Shown: positions 12,431-24,327, numbered from the stretch's first letter. The stretch is 64,000 nt of DNA from Lithospermum erythrorhizon (GCA_019722365.1 JADFUC010001275.1:62001-126000), one strand, 5' to 3'. Translations and numbers: made by a program. Notes: a model not told the origin generated them from the letters alone.

Positions 12431-13466
12431 GTTCACTATAATAAAAAATTCATTACATTAGTGTTTCATTTGAAGGGACCTATAGTTGTTTAATTTGTTT
12501 AAATCGAATGCAAGTAATAAGGTTTTAGTCGAAAATAGATTTGCATTTGAGGATACGGTAGGTAGGATGCAGAATGTTTTATTATCTGGCTGAAACGATG
12601 ATTTGTTTTATTTTTATTTAATTAAAATCGATTAATGTATTAAACATTAAAAATATTAATTCAATTGGGTGATTTATTATTTGGAAATGATTCATAAAAG
12701 TGATAATATATATAAAATATCTATTTCTTGCCTTTTGCATTTACTATATAGTAGAATTCGGTGCCACAAAAATATGCTTGAACCAAAATTATCTCTATTT
12801 GAAATAAATATTTGGTGTGAATTATTTCAAATCATTTTTAGCTCAGATGAATTTAGCCTAATAATAATTCATTACTTTAGTGTTTCATTTTATCAAATCT
12901 CATCAGAACAAATCGAAGTTTTTCATTTTAGTAAGTGTAAATCAATGATTATTTGGCTCTGTGAGCATCTTTCCATGTTCCCACATATGGTTTGTATATT
13001 GAGTTATTCAGAATATTTTGTCACATTTTAATTGATATGATTAAATTTCTTTTACATTTTATGTAGATCATTTCTTACTTTAATTTGTGGACATTCCTTT
13101 TTTTTGGGTAATTTTTGTTTTTCTTTCTGAATTGTGAATAAAGTTCATTTTTATTGATTAATATGTTAAAGATCAGACCTCTATGAAGTTATGTTGGTTC
13201 TTGTATTGATTTCTATACTAATATGAAGTTTTATATTGCATTTAAGTTTTCATTTAGATTCTCAGATTTGTTGCAACCCCTTTCCCTTTCCAAAATTATA
13301 TTCTTGGATTTTTAGTTAAAACGAATTATGTTAACTTTTGAAGTCTTTATTTATTAATTGGAATATATTTGAAGTATTGAACATGATCTTAGAGTATTTG
13401 AAAGGGAATGTCTTTTTGCCTTGTAAGAGTATAGGATCAGCAGCATATTGTATGGTTAAACTTTTT

Positions 13467-13590
13467 CTTGATGACTATACTCTATAAGAATATTATTGAT
13501 GCTGTTAGAGCAAAAGGAATTTAAACATCTTGATGACTATACTCTATAAGAATATTATTGATGCTGTTAGAGCAAAAGGAATTTAAACAT
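13467..13590 (+). repeat. Perfect 2 x 62-base tandem duplication
   Basis: The unit starting CTTGATGACTATACTC and ending GGAATTTAAACAT occupies 13467-13528 and 13529-13590 with no difference. Both copies lie in the presumed leader intron of the F-box gene. Confidence 0.97.
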
Positions 13591-14641
13591 AATCTCCTCT
13601 GGGGTTCGTGATTTGAATCTTGGATCTGATAAGTACTCCGTATATGATACCAACTACTAGACCATCTACTGCAGAATATTGGTTAACCATCTTTGTTGTA
13701 ATTGTGTCGATCGACTTGCTATAATGCTAGCTGCTGTGCAGTGAAATTCTAGCAGCTCGTCTGGTCTAGTAGACATTGAAGTGTTGCCTAGGTGATCTGT
13801 ATGCATAATATCTCACTGAGTTTCGATTCTCATGCTTAACTTTGCTCAATAACAGCTCCAGATACCATCATTTTCATCTCATCTATTTTCTGCATTCATC
13901 GCTTTTTCCTGAATGTTGTGGCTGAGCCTTTTAGCTACTCTTTCCCAATTTCTTTTTCATATCTGATTGAGTCCGATGTTCAAGTAAATTTAGCATTCAT
14001 CTATTTTGTATTTCCATATCCTATGGAGTCAAGGATTTTATATTCTGTGACTCCTCAATATTATGAAATAAATTAAAATGTACTTCCTACACTTCTTATT
14101 TATGTTGAAGGTGTAGATAGTGTTTGCACTACACTTTCTGGTTAATTCGGAAACAGTCTCCTTGTTATGATATGAAATTTGGAAGAAGGGAGCATATTCT
14201 AAGCAATATTATAATATAAGTCCCAATTCTACTCTTCTTCCTGTTTCATAGATGTAAACTGCTGCCTTCTTCCGTAATTAGCTCATGTAGTCATCAAAGA
14301 TTTGCTACTTCCTTCAAGAGAACATTAGATTAACAGGGCTTTATAATGAATACCATAGAATAGAAATTTGTAATTTAAAAATGGTAAAATAAAACACATT
14401 TCATGCAACCTTTTAGCTTGCTCGTTAGAATCGCAAATTAGCTTTATAATTTCTTTGCTATGTTTATGCTTTTGACTATAATATTATAGAGGAGACCATT
14501 CAATTTGGTTCACTAAATATTTATTGACATTCTGCTTCTATTGACTAAGAAGGTCTTTAAATGTGCAGCGATTTTTAGGTTTCTGACACTGGGAAGAGCT
14601 GTTAGCATACATATATTTTCTGAGTTGTGAAAATCTCATCA

Positions 14642-15391
14642 ATGTCCAGCGAAGAAGTCTTGAAAGCTGTCTTCCCATTCTTGGAAGGCACTGACCTCGT
14701 AAATTGTATGAGTGTGTGCAAACAATGGCATAATGTCGCTTTTGATGATTACTTTTGGAAATGCCTCTGTGCCAAGAGATGGCCATCAGTATGCAAGCGA
14801 CAGTCTCCTCCCACAGTTTCATACTACAACTTATTTCGTTCTTTTTATAAGCGCCACCAAGGCAAAACTCTTCTTCCTCCGAGGTTGTCATTCAATGACT
14901 TAGAGTTTTACATCGACATTTGGGCAGAAGAAACTCTAATATTTTCTGAAGTAGTACCAGGTTCTGTTCTCCACAAGGGAAGTTGGACCCCACCTCCTGG
15001 AACTTGTGATGTGCTTAGACTGCACTTGGAGGGTCCAGAATACAAGATGACTTTCCCTGTTGAACCAAGGTTCAGAATTCCTTTTCTCCAGACAGTCAGT
15101 GTCTCAATGCTCGTTGGGCGCAAGGATTCCAACAGAGTTGCCTGTATGATAAAGAACTCAGTTTTCGATTATATTGATCGTACAGCAGACCGGGCCCTTG
15201 CATTTGATTACCTTGATTTTTCCCCAATGTATCCATTTGTATCCGGTATTCGGGCATGGATCTCTCTTCTCTTCACGGATCAGGGAAAGGAGGAAGATAT
15301 GGACGTTTTTGGTATTGAAATGGACTTCCGTGACGCTGCTAGCTCTGAGGTAGAGGTCCTCTGGCTAGTAGACATGCTCGACTGGAAGTGA
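14642..15391 (+). CDS. F-box protein (At5g39250-like)
   Basis: The 249-residue protein should be the substrate-recruiting subunit of an SCF ubiquitin ligase; its target is unknown. Residues about 1-45 form the F-box, starting SSEEVLKAVFPFLEG and containing CMSVCKQWHNVA and FWKCLCAKRWPSV, the Skp1-binding pattern with its Trp and Cys-Lys-x-Trp landmarks. The remaining ~200 residues have no Kelch or leucine-rich repeats. They include PPRLSFNDLEF, a DYIDRTADRALAF segment and the end EVLWLVDMLDWK. This layout and length match the small conserved plant family that includes Arabidopsis At5g39250 (recalled from family knowledge). The frame stays open 15 bases upstream to a GTG, but plant translation should start at the ATG at 14642. 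The coding part is one exon with no disruption, so it looks functional. A 3' splice site at 14567-14568 suggests a spliced leader. Confidence 0.92.
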   Translation: MSSEEVLKAVFPFLEGTDLVNCMSVCKQWHNVAFDDYFWKCLCAKRWPSVCKRQSPPTVSYYNLFRSFYKRHQGKTLLPPRLSFNDLEFYIDIWAEETLIFSEVVPGSVLHKGSWTPPPGTCDVLRLHLEGPEYKMTFPVEPRFRIPFLQTVSVSMLVGRKDSNRVACMIKNSVFDYIDRTADRALAFDYLDFSPMYPFVSGIRAWISLLFTDQGKEEDMDVFGIEMDFRDAASSEVEVLWLVDMLDWK

Positions 15392-15540
15392 AATAATATT
15401 TAATACTGTAATCTTGTCTCAACCCGGAAGAGCGAGCCAACTAGATGATGTTGCTTCTTTTCCCAGAGATTGTACATAGTCAATATTGTAATCTTGTCTC
15501 AATATACTCTATACATTTTCATTTTATGCACATCTTTGCA
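15392..15540 (+). other. 3' untranslated region of the F-box gene
   Basis: A 20-base segment, ATA(C/T)TGTAATCTTGTCTCAA, occurs at 15403-15422 and again at 15483-15502. TTGTACATAG and TTTTCATTTTATGC nearby are the U-rich kind of text seen around plant poly(A) sites. The exact cleavage site is not determinable. Confidence 0.5.
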
Positions 15541-16199
15541 ACCGCATCATGCCACCATAACTAAGGGTGTTCTGTCAAGGTGGGTGATCTGAGTTGCAGG
15601 TCAACCCGGCCATCCCTGCGGATTCTATGAGGAAGGCGGTGCAAAAGATGCTCGAATGCTTAATTATGATCCATCTGCAGTTGATATCATTCTGGAATAT
15701 TTTGTTGTTCTGTAAATTAAAACAAATTGCTATCTACTTAGGTTAATAAGTTGAAATTTTGCCTACACTTTCGTCCTGTTGTGAATGAAACTTCTATGTT
15801 TCACTTGGATTTACCTCAAATCACTTCAATCTAAAGAGTTTACAACACTTTTACCTCGATTAAACAACATTTCAAAATATTCATTTTAGTCGTACTCTCA
15901 TTAGTCACCTTTTGAAGTTTGCCCTCAACTTCGTTCGCCTCAATTCGAACAAGTTGACATATGTAACTTTAATTTAATTAGAATTGACATTACCATTGTA
16001 AATTACATTAAATATATTATCCATTAGAAAAGTTAATATTTATAATTATTAAATGTTTCCAAAGTGAAGACAATAGTGTTGTTGATGAGATGGTGTGGGC
16101 ATGTTAGTGCAGTTTGCTTAACATTGTACCCATTAATTCTAGACCTCTTCGAGGTTTGACTGATTTAGGATAAATGAGACATTGATAAAAATTGAAATG
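15541..16199. other. Intergenic, unassigned
   Basis: The first 120 bases are GC-richer (GGTCAACCCGGCCATCCC near 15600). The rest is AT-rich without coding signal, down to the LINE 5' region. I see no repeat ends. Confidence 0.4.
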
Positions 16200-16616
16200 A
16201 ATTTTTTTCGGGCCTTAGGGTTTCAGGTTTTCTGCTTGAGACAAAATCGTCTTTTTCCTTGTCTTACAGCTAGGGTTTCTAGTTTTTTCTAGTTTTCTCT
16301 TTCGTTTTTGGCCTTTATTGTTATCCTTAGTCACTAGAATGCATTGCTCTCCACTTTATTCTTCCATTTGCTCGGTTGAATAAGAGGGGGGTTTCGGGTT
16401 TCTCCCCACTGGAGATTCTCTATAAAAATCTGGGATTAATTTGGGGAGGGGGTTAGGCTCACTTTTTTATCATTTTTTTGTCTTCTTGTCATTGTGTGTG
16501 CAAGTATTGTCATACTAAAAAGGCTAGGAGATTTGTCTTGAGGCATTGAGAGCGGCAGCAAGTGGATCCTTTGAGCACTAGTTAATTGGTTGAACATTTT
16601 CTTTGGGATCAGGGAT

Positions 16617-18308
16617 ATGACAATTGGGGCGACTCTGGACAGCATGGAGGCTGACTTGAGCCGGGTATTGGGATAGCTCTCGCTGGAGGGAGAGGAATTA
16701 GGTGAAGTCTTTGTCCCGGATATCACTTTCGATCCAGTTGAAGAGAAGTTCCAATGCAGCCTGGTTGGACGAGTGCTCACCAATAGGCGGTACCATGTGC
16801 AAACGTTCAAGGACACAATAAGTGCATTGTGGGGCGGACAGGATGGGAGCCCCATTCAAATTATGGATATGGGGTTTAACTTGTTTCACGTTATGTTTAA
16901 TGATGAAACTCAGTTGACAAGGGTCATTCACGGAGAACCGTGGTTGTTCGAAGGGTATTCAATTCTTTTGGGGCCATGAAAAGTGGGGATGCAAGCAGGC
17001 CAAGTGGTACTAAATACTCTTCCATGGGTACAAATATAGAACTTACCACTAGGGTTTGTGAACAAAGAGATGGGGCAATCGGTGGGGGCTCACATTGGTA
17101 AGGTCTTGGATGTCGATACTCGGGGACTGGAACAAGAAATGGGACGTTATATTAGAGTTAGAGTGGAATTGGATGTAACTAAGCCATTAAAACGAGGCGG
17201 GTTTGTGCCGATGCGAAATGGAAGAGCACAAGTTGTATATCGATATGAAAAAATATGCGACGTGTGTTTATATTACGGATTGTTGGGGGATGAGTATTTT
17301 AACCGTGAAGATAACTATAACGATGAAGCAAAGAAAATAATAAGGGTGAATAAATACGACCCTTGGATCCTTGTGCATGGAGAGAGGAGGCTAAATGCTA
17401 GGAGACGTGAATTCAAAAGGGAGACAACGGGCTACAAAGAGGAGGCAAGAGGGGGTTATCGAGCACAAGACTGGAGAGGCGGTGGGTCGAGATCACCAGC
17501 TGAGGAGGAGACAAAAAGTAGGGTTGGGGATGTGAATGATATGGGTACCACTGGGGAAAACTTGACTGTGGAAAGATATGTAGTTCCACCTCGTCGAGTT
17601 GAGGAGCAGGAAAATTACCGAGGTAGATGGGAGAAGCCACGATTGAGTGACAAAAGGGGGTGGGAAACGGGTGCACTGAGAAGAGGGGAAAATTATAATT
17701 TGGAGAAAAGTATTGGTTCGATGAAGGGAAGAGGCAGCTCACGAGAGGTATTGAGGGAGATAAGTAGTAGTGAAGCTAACAGAAGGAAAGGAGATGTGGG
17801 AATAAAAGTCAACAACTGGAAAATGGAGGGCGTAGGTGAGACAACAAGAAATGATGGATTGCAGTTAACCGAGGCACAAAGGGGAGCTGAGAGGGACGTG
17901 CAAGAGCAGCTTCTAGATGGGATGATGATGCATGACGAGGGGGAGTTTACCACTGGGGGCAGAGGTATAGGAAAGGGGGCTATTTGTAACAACACATGGA
18001 AGGGTGATGGAGAGGGGGTGAGTAGTTTTCCATTGGGGTACAAAGCAAAAGAGGTGGAGTTCATTTTCAATGCGAATGAGCTCAGGGATGTCCAAATTAT
18101 TCAACAACGGAAAAGGCAGAATCGGGTGCACCAGGGGGGTCGAAGGGAGAGAGAGGGGAAAGGGCCGAGAACTGAAAAACAAGGACATGGAGGAGCAAAA
18201 AAGAGGAGACATGGCGAGGTAGGAAATAGTAACGATAATCTAGGGGAAGAAGGAGGAAGACAAAAGAAGAATGCTTGCATATTGGGTACTGAGAAGGAGA
18301 GCAACTAG
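16617..18308 (+). pseudogene. LINE ORF1 (DUF4283, zinc knuckle, low-complexity tail)
   Basis: From the ATG at 16617 the frame gives MTIGATLDSMEADLSRVLG, then a stop near 16674, then the DUF4283 core: LVGRVLTNRRYHVQTFKDTI, LWGGQDG, FNLFHVMFNDETQLTRVIHG, EPWLFEGYSILLG. A second stop falls near 16977. From 17058 to 18308 a 416-codon frame stays open. It holds KRGGFVPMRNGRAQVVYRYE and ICDVCLYYGLLGD, a damaged CCHC_4 zinc knuckle in which the last Cys/His positions are lost (EYFNRED where relatives have 'H.x.C'). A long Arg/Glu/Gly-rich tail follows. This protein normally coats LINE RNA. Two in-frame stops make this copy nonfunctional. Confidence 0.82.
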
Positions 18309-18427
18309 GAGGAGAATGAAGGAACAATAGACAAGGTGGAGGCAGATGGTGATGGACTTGAGAACCCAACGCTTTTTACTGGAATTCGGGTGGAGGTAGC
18401 TGACCCTAACCGCCCCCAAATTGTTAG

Positions 18428-19374
18428 ATGAAAATTATTTGTTGGAATTGTCAGGGCATTGGAAACTCCCTAGCAATTCGGGCGTTGAAGGAGACCTGTC
18501 GTCTTCGTCAACCGGATGTTATTGTGTTGCTTGAAACAAAAAATAAAGAAAAAAAACTCAAAAAAATTATTCGTAGTTTACTTTTCCTTTTTAGTTTTAT
18601 CATTGATCTTGTAGGCATGTCGGGGGGCATAACCGTTATGTGGTGAGGATTTACAAGTTGTGCAATCTTCAGAGTGGTTTGTTGATGTCCGGTTTACGGA
18701 AAATGAGAAGCGAGAGCTGGAGACGGGTAGTTGTGTATGCAAGTTGTGATGAAACCATTCGAACAACACATCTATAGTTGCTTCGGTCCTTGAGGTCGGG
18801 GGAAGACAAGGGGTGGAGCATAGTTAGGGACTTCAATGATATACTCGGAGCCTCTGAGAAAAAGTGGGTGGTAGCGATTGGAAGGAGTATGGAGCATTCG
18901 GAGGAGTTTTGTCAGGGCGTGAGCTGGTGGATATTGGGTTCGTGGGCTCCTCTTTCACGTGGTGCAACCGTGGGGCCAGTCTAACTTATTTAGGATGCGA
19001 TTGGGCCAGTTTTGAAAGCGATGCAACATGGTGTCTCCAACCAAGCGACTTGTTATCCCCCCCACGGCCAACTTGAGGGTAGATCACTGTCCATTATTAG
19101 TAGACACGGAGGCGCATGTTGAGAGGGGATAGAGATGGTTTTTTTTTATGGAAGGTGGGTTGGAAAAAAAGGGTGCGAGGATATTGTTTGAATGCTTGGA
19201 ATCAGGAAGTTCATGGGTCTCGATGGTTTAAGGTGGTGGGGAAGATTCGAAATGTGTGAATGACATTGATTGAGTGGTGTAAAAGCCACAATGTCAACTC
19301 ACGGGTTAGAGTTGAGCATATCCGGGCGAAGTTTAAGGTTGCTAACGAGAATGATCAGTTTGATAGGGAGGAGG
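18428..19374 (+). pseudogene. LINE ORF2, endonuclease part
   Basis: It starts MKIICWNCQGIGN, the N-terminal motif of plant L1 endonucleases with the catalytic Asn. QPDVIVLLETK follows with the catalytic Glu, then MSGGITVMW. After frame changes VRDFNDILGASEKK supplies the Asp-x-Asn metal-binding pair, and VDIGFVGSSFTWCNRG matches the later 'FTW.NRR' motif. The final SDH-like catalytic segment survives only as RVDHCPLL-type text near 19080. The frame is cut by a solo LTR at 19375, in the linker between endonuclease and reverse transcriptase. Several stops show it is dead. Confidence 0.85.
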
Positions 19375-21163
19375 TGTTGGAAATCAGAGTATTTTGATTT
19401 TTATAATTATGTCCATTCTGCGATAATTGTAGCAGTGATTCATTTACTAGTTTAGTTAAATGATTACTCATACTAAGTGTTCAATAAATAGTAATTATAA
19501 ATTAATAAAATGGGACTCACGATAATATCCAAGTTATGCGGTGCTAGATCCGTCGTAACCGATATAATAATCGTCAATTAGAATTTGTGGCGAGCCTGAA
19601 AGCTCGATACGATTCGGGATACTCGGCTCGAAATAGTTCGGTTTGAGGCTCGGCTCGAAGGATCAAACGTAGAGCCAAACGTTAATTTTCGATATTCGGC
19701 AAATCGAGCCGAACCGTTCGAAAAAACTCGGCTCGGTCCATTAGTCCAGTTAACCTTTTATCATTTGTAGAATTAAGTCCATGTAAGTCCATTAGCCTTT
19801 TATCCTTTAACAATTAAGCCCAATTGTCCACTTATTTAATAAAACCCAACCCATATACTCATGATACATTACACATCAGTATGATTTACCCCCCCGCCCC
19901 GTTTTTCTCTCGTTTTCCCGAATGATCTTATTTTCCATATCAACTCCTATTGTGCTATCCGTTAATCAGTATGGATTTAACCACTACAATCACCATCTCC
20001 CTCTCTCCATCTCTCTATATTCTCTGCCTCTCTAGAAAAATGCTCAACAATGCTCAATAGCACCAAAGGCAGCAGCAAAGAAGAAGCGTTCGATGGTGAT
20101 GGCGGTGATGTGGCTCAACAGTTTGCACAACAATTCAATGATGATGGCGATTTTAATTGAAGAATTAAATAAGAATTGAAGGTGATGCATGTCTAATTAA
20201 GTATTTTGTAGGTTCAATTAGATATCCAATTCGATGATTTTTGGGTTTAATTGTTCAATTTCATGTTTATTTTGGTTCAATTAGGCTTTGATTTTGTCAG
20301 TTGAGTTATGATTTCAATAAAATTTTGATTTGGGATTTCAATTTGTAATTTTGGTTCAATTTTTTTTTAATAATTAAGACCTCGCCGCATTGACAGTTCG
20401 GCTTCGAATTATTGGACTCTCGAACCGAACCTCAGAGTTAAGGTTTGGCCATTTAGAGCAGGCAGACCTTAGGTTCGAGGTGCAGCTTGACTCGAACCCA
20501 TCGATATTCGGTAGGATTCGGCTCGTTCTAACTAATCGTAATGGTCAATTATATTATACGCTAATATTATCTGAACGAGAAGATCGCTTTATCTGATAGC
20601 GTTGAGTTATATTCCATGTAAATTAAATCGAGATTGTTAAATTGGGGAGTTGATTAAAATCGGCGAGATATACCCATTCGAAGTTTACATTGATAATAAA
20701 AAATACAAATTGGACAAAAGCGAATCAATTAAATTGCTATTTCAGTGCCCGGTTTAACGAGGAAGCTTATTAGTAACTTGTTAAATTCTTTTCTAAACTT
20801 AATAATAAGTTGGTTAACGACGAGTTAGCTATTTATCAAAGCGAGTCAAGCTGATAGGCCCGAAACCAAGAGGGACTATAAGGAAAAGATTAAATGAAAA
20901 AACTAAGGTATTCGGCCGAAATCATGTGACTCGGCAGCTCTTTGGTGTGAAAAAGACTAACTGAGCGTTTCACTTGAGGTCTTTGAGGATTTTATGGAGA
21001 AATTTGTGAGGAAAGTTGCCAACATCCACTGCGTATTGTAAGTACTCTCGTATTCATACGTGTATGAATTCATTATTATATATGTTTCGTAATTCGTTAT
21101 TATACATTTATTTGATCTTGGTTGCATTTTCTCATATTTTATTATGAATTAGTTTTTCCAACA
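19375..21163 (+). mobile_element. Solo LTR inserted in LINE ORF2, carrying a hAT remnant
   Basis: The ends are TGTTGGAAATCAG and TTTTTCCAACA, the TG...CA termini of an LTR with a short inverted repeat. The flanks GGAGG (left) and AGAGG (right) fit a 5-base target duplication with one change. The body matches the LTR family at 32330, 50250 and 56616 (TAACTTGTTA, GTTTACATTGATAAT, TTATCTGATAGCGTTG), though its 3' third differs, so it is a subfamily. No internal region is present, so this is a solo LTR formed by LTR-LTR recombination. Without the nested hAT it would be about 826 bases. Confidence 0.8.
19581..20543 (+). mobile_element. Nonautonomous hAT-like element nested in the solo LTR
   Basis: The 8-base duplication GTCAATTA flanks it at 19573-19580 and 20544-20551; 8 bases is the hAT hallmark. 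The ends are full of GGCTCGAA/TTCGAGCC text typical of plant hAT termini (for example near 19600-19700 and 20460-20525), although clean terminal inverted repeats are no longer visible. In the middle a CTCTCTCC-rich leader (about 19990-20035) precedes an ATG at 20050 and a short acidic, Gln-rich frame that stops within about 40 codons. This resembles the start of a transposase gene whose body was deleted. Confidence 0.65.
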
Positions 21164-22218
21164 AGAGGTACTTAGCCTCGAGAGGGAACTGGATGCTGCG
21201 TGGGGGGAGGAAGAGAAATATTGGTGTCAACGGGCGAAGTTTAGTTAGCTGATGGAGGGGGATAGGAATAAGAAGTTTTTTCATGCGCTTATGATGGTGA
21301 GGAGGCGTCGAAATTTGTTATTGGGGATTAATGATGAGAATGGTGAGTAGTGTGAGGGGGGAAAGGAACTCGAACGTGTGGTTCTTTACTATTTTGGGGG
21401 ATTTTTGGGGCTAATGATGTCTGCAGACCAAAAAGGGTAACTTCAAGCTGTCGGATGTCGGGTCCTTTGAAGGAATGAACAACGATTAATGGTACATTAC
21501 TAGCGAGGAGGTGAGACGTGCTATTTTCGAGATGCCATTTGACAAATCACCCGGTACTGATGGTATGACGGTACGTTTCTTTCAATCGTTTTAGCATATT
21601 GTTTCTTAAATTATTACTTGATGCTATTGGCCGGTTTCTTTTGAAGAGTGACCAATTTGTTAAAAGCGTGAGATCTGTGTGTCTTATTCAGAAAAATTAT
21701 CCACTATGAATGTGATTCGGCCTATTAGTCTTTGTAATATTGTGGCTAAGATAGTTTCAAAGGTGTTGGCTAATAGACTATGACATGTTTTGATGAAGAT
21801 TATCTCCGAAACTCAGAGTGCGTTCTTACTAGGTAGAATTATTTCTTATAACAATCTTATAGCTCACGAAGTGTTGCATCATATGAAGCACTCGAAATGT
21901 ACTAGAAATAATTCTATTCCTCTTAAGTTAGATATGAGTAAAGTATGGCGAGTTGAGTGGCTTTTCCTAGAGGCTATCGTAATGCGGTTGGGTTTTTGTC
22001 GGGTGTTTGTGGATTGGATCATGTGTTTGGTTTCAACTGTTTCCTACATCTTTCTTGTTAATGGTGTTGCAAAGGATTTTATTAAGCCGACTAGGGGATA
22101 ATTTGGGGATGCGGGAAGTACAGGATCAGGGGAAATACCTAGGCCTCCCCTCATAAATTAGGCAATCAAAAAAGGAAGTATTTAGCTACATAATTAAAAG
22201 GGTAGAAGAGCGGACAAG
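21164..22218 (+). pseudogene. LINE ORF2, reverse-transcriptase part
   Basis: Right after the solo LTR the LINE frame resumes with EVLSLERELDAAWGEEEKYW and QRAKFS, then EGDRNKKFFHALMMVRRRRN, the conserved linker before RT. Near 21530-21565 FDKSPGTDGMT is the 'K.PGPDG' motif. FQNYPLCMN-type text with RPISLCN follows near 21715. SETQSAFLLGRIISYNNLIA, PLKLDMSKVWRVEWLFLEAI and LGFCRVFVDWIM are RT blocks 2-4. In the catalytic block 'KLDMSKAYDRVEW' the Tyr-Asp is lost (KVW-RVEW). The part holding the YADD box is absent: after TRG at 22101 the sequence jumps to MREVQDQGKYLGLP. The piece ends at the CACTA insertion. Confidence 0.85.
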
Positions 22219-22254
22219 CACTAGTAGAAAAAATGAAGCTTTAGGTACGCCCAT

Positions 22255-22760
22255 AAAGTGATACATACTTGGTCTAAGCTGTTACTATATAAAGTATTAC
22301 TTTTTGGGTGACACTTACGCCGTGTACTCACATGCTCTTAGGTATCACTTTGATCAATTCTGGTAACAACTTTTATCGTGCTCACATAAAGTCATGCTTG
22401 TATCACTTTGTAAGAAGTGCATAACACTTTAAAGTGTTACATAATTTGTTAAGTATCACATTTTTACTTTTAGTAACACTTTAGGATATCTTCAAATTTT
22501 TAAGTAACCTTTGTTGTAACACTATTGTAATACTATTTATAATTATTAACTAGCTTTTAGATATGTCCAAATTTGTTTTAAGTAACACTATTTTACTAGT
22601 ATCTTTTCGATATCTAAAATGTCTTTAAGTAACACTATTTGATTATATATGTATCACTTTTTATTATTAGTAACATTTTTAAATATCTTTAAGAACACTT
22701 TGATTATATATTTACTACATATGTAACCGTTGTTCATTATTAGGTAACACTTGCCTTATT
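22255..22760. repeat. CACTA left subterminal repeat cluster
   Basis: Short motifs of the form (A/G)TAACACT(A/T)TT and AAGTGTTAC recur in both orientations, for example at about 22425-22445, 22470-22480, 22555-22590, 22628-22640 and 22745-22752. A similar but shorter cluster lies at about 25640-25770 near the right end. Confidence 0.8.
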
Positions 22761-23283
22761 ATTATTATTTTTATTATTATTATTAATTATCATTATTATG
22801 AAAACTAGAAGAAATATTTTATCATATATGAATAAATACTTGAAAAATATATTGATAAAATTAAAATTAACTTATTGAATAATCAATAAGATATAATTCA
22901 TAGTATATCAAACACATTATTGAATTCAATAAGCGAATAAAAAATAACCAAAGTTGTTGTCTATTGCAAATATAAAAATAGCTCCATAATTTGCTAAACT
23001 AAGCAAGTTGTATGTATCTTCAATTACATCTTCTATCGCCCGATAATCACTTTAGTATGTTAACATTTTCTATATATCTTCATATACCATCAACATTTGC
23101 AATCTCTTGATTCAATTTCAATTCTGACCTCCACTATACCATCATCATCTTCATCGGCCTAGAGGTTAAATGCGGAAGTCGGTGGATATATATAATAAAA
23201 CATCAGTCATATGCAATAAGTGGACAAAGATTTCATAATGGGAACCTAATCTCTAGCAGTTCCAAGGTAACCATGTAGGAAAA

Positions 23284-23400
23284 CAAGTACCTCATCCTAC
23301 ACCAACAACGCTATGAGCAAGTAATTGCATGAGTATTCTATACAAGGTAGCTCATCCTGCACCAACAATGCTGAGCAAGTAATTGCATGAGTATTCTATA
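23284..23400 (+). repeat. Tandem duplication inside the CACTA element
   Basis: Units of 59 and 58 bases (23284-23342, 23343-23400) share CTCATCCT(A/G)CACCAACAA and GAGCAAGTAATTGCATGAG. They differ by a 2-base indel and a few substitutions. A third partial unit, CAAGGTATCTCA, follows at 23401. Confidence 0.9.
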
Positions 23401-24327
23401 CAAGGTATCTCAGAAATGGGCTTGAACCTGATGGACTTAAGGCCCATTTGTACATATTCTTGATACTACTTACGAAAAGAATAATGGGAGTGATAGTTTT
23501 GCAAAAAAGTTCCTGTTCATTTATTGAAGAAGGATAATTATCTAAAGTTTTCTTATAAGTGAGCATACGTCAGCATTCATGACACACCTTTTTACTCGGC
23601 CTCATCTTCCAAGCTCTTGTGACAACAAATTAAAATCAATGGCGTTATCGCCTCACCATCTCAGTAGTCAAAAACTCTATAACATAAATGAGAAACAAGT
23701 AATTTACAAGTTGAACATAAGGGTTTCATGTGCTTCGTAATTTATGTTGAAATTGCATCATAAATCTAAACGATCAATGTCAAATAACTGAAATTAAAGT
23801 AAAGTATTATTCCTAGATAATGCAATGATACGAGCATAGGTGAAGCTTACTAGTTGTTTGCATCAGTTCCCAAATTAGACAAAGTAGAACCTCTAAGGGG
23901 ATCATGACTCATCTCTTGACTTTCAAGCTCATAGATAAAAAAATTTACTTATAAGGCCTAAAGATTTTCTATTCAACAACTATCATGTAACAATTTTATG
24001 CAAGAAACCAAACGTGATCAAGTAAGATATCAGGGAAGATATTCTAAAATCTAAACAAAATGAAAGAAAAACTATGCCCTATAGGCTATATAATGAACCT
24101 CAGAACCTCTCAAACTATAGGCTATATAGTAAGACAATATAGATAATCTAGGAGTTAATATGTCAAACTAAACATCAGAACCGCGCTCCATATAAAATGC
24201 CTCTTGAATGCCACAGGACAATGATGCGGTATGACATTCAGCCAAAAGGGATGAAAAATTTTCCTTGTTGTAGATGCCAACCCCAACCATGACCATGCCT
24301 TACCTCAAAGAATGGCGTATAAAACAC

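Larger units (their letters stand above)
12011..14568 (+). other. Probable 5'-leader intron of the F-box gene
   Basis: This AT-rich stretch has no coding signal and ends in TTTAAATGTGCAG at 14556-14568, a good plant 3' splice site 73 bases before the start codon. Many plant genes carry an intron in the leader, so a noncoding first exon near 11.8-12.1 kb is plausible. The donor is not identified. A 120-codon open frame at 12669-13031 has no recognisable domain and I do not call it a gene. Near-identical 24-base text, TTCATTAC(A/T)TTAGTGTTTCATTT, occurs near 12450 and 12868. Confidence 0.4.

Noticed and set aside
12669..13031. 120-codon open frame before the F-box gene
   Set aside because: Very AT-rich, Ile/Phe/Ser-heavy composition, no domain, and it lies in the presumed leader intron.
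14627..14641. Upstream GTG as the start of the F-box protein
   Set aside because: Plant nuclear genes start at ATG. The ATG at 14642 matches the family N-terminus (MSSEEVL), so the five extra codons are leader.
17413..18369. Several antisense open frames of 67-125 codons
   Set aside because: They are Ser/Pro/Phe/Leu-rich shadows of the purine-rich LINE ORF1 tail on the plus strand.
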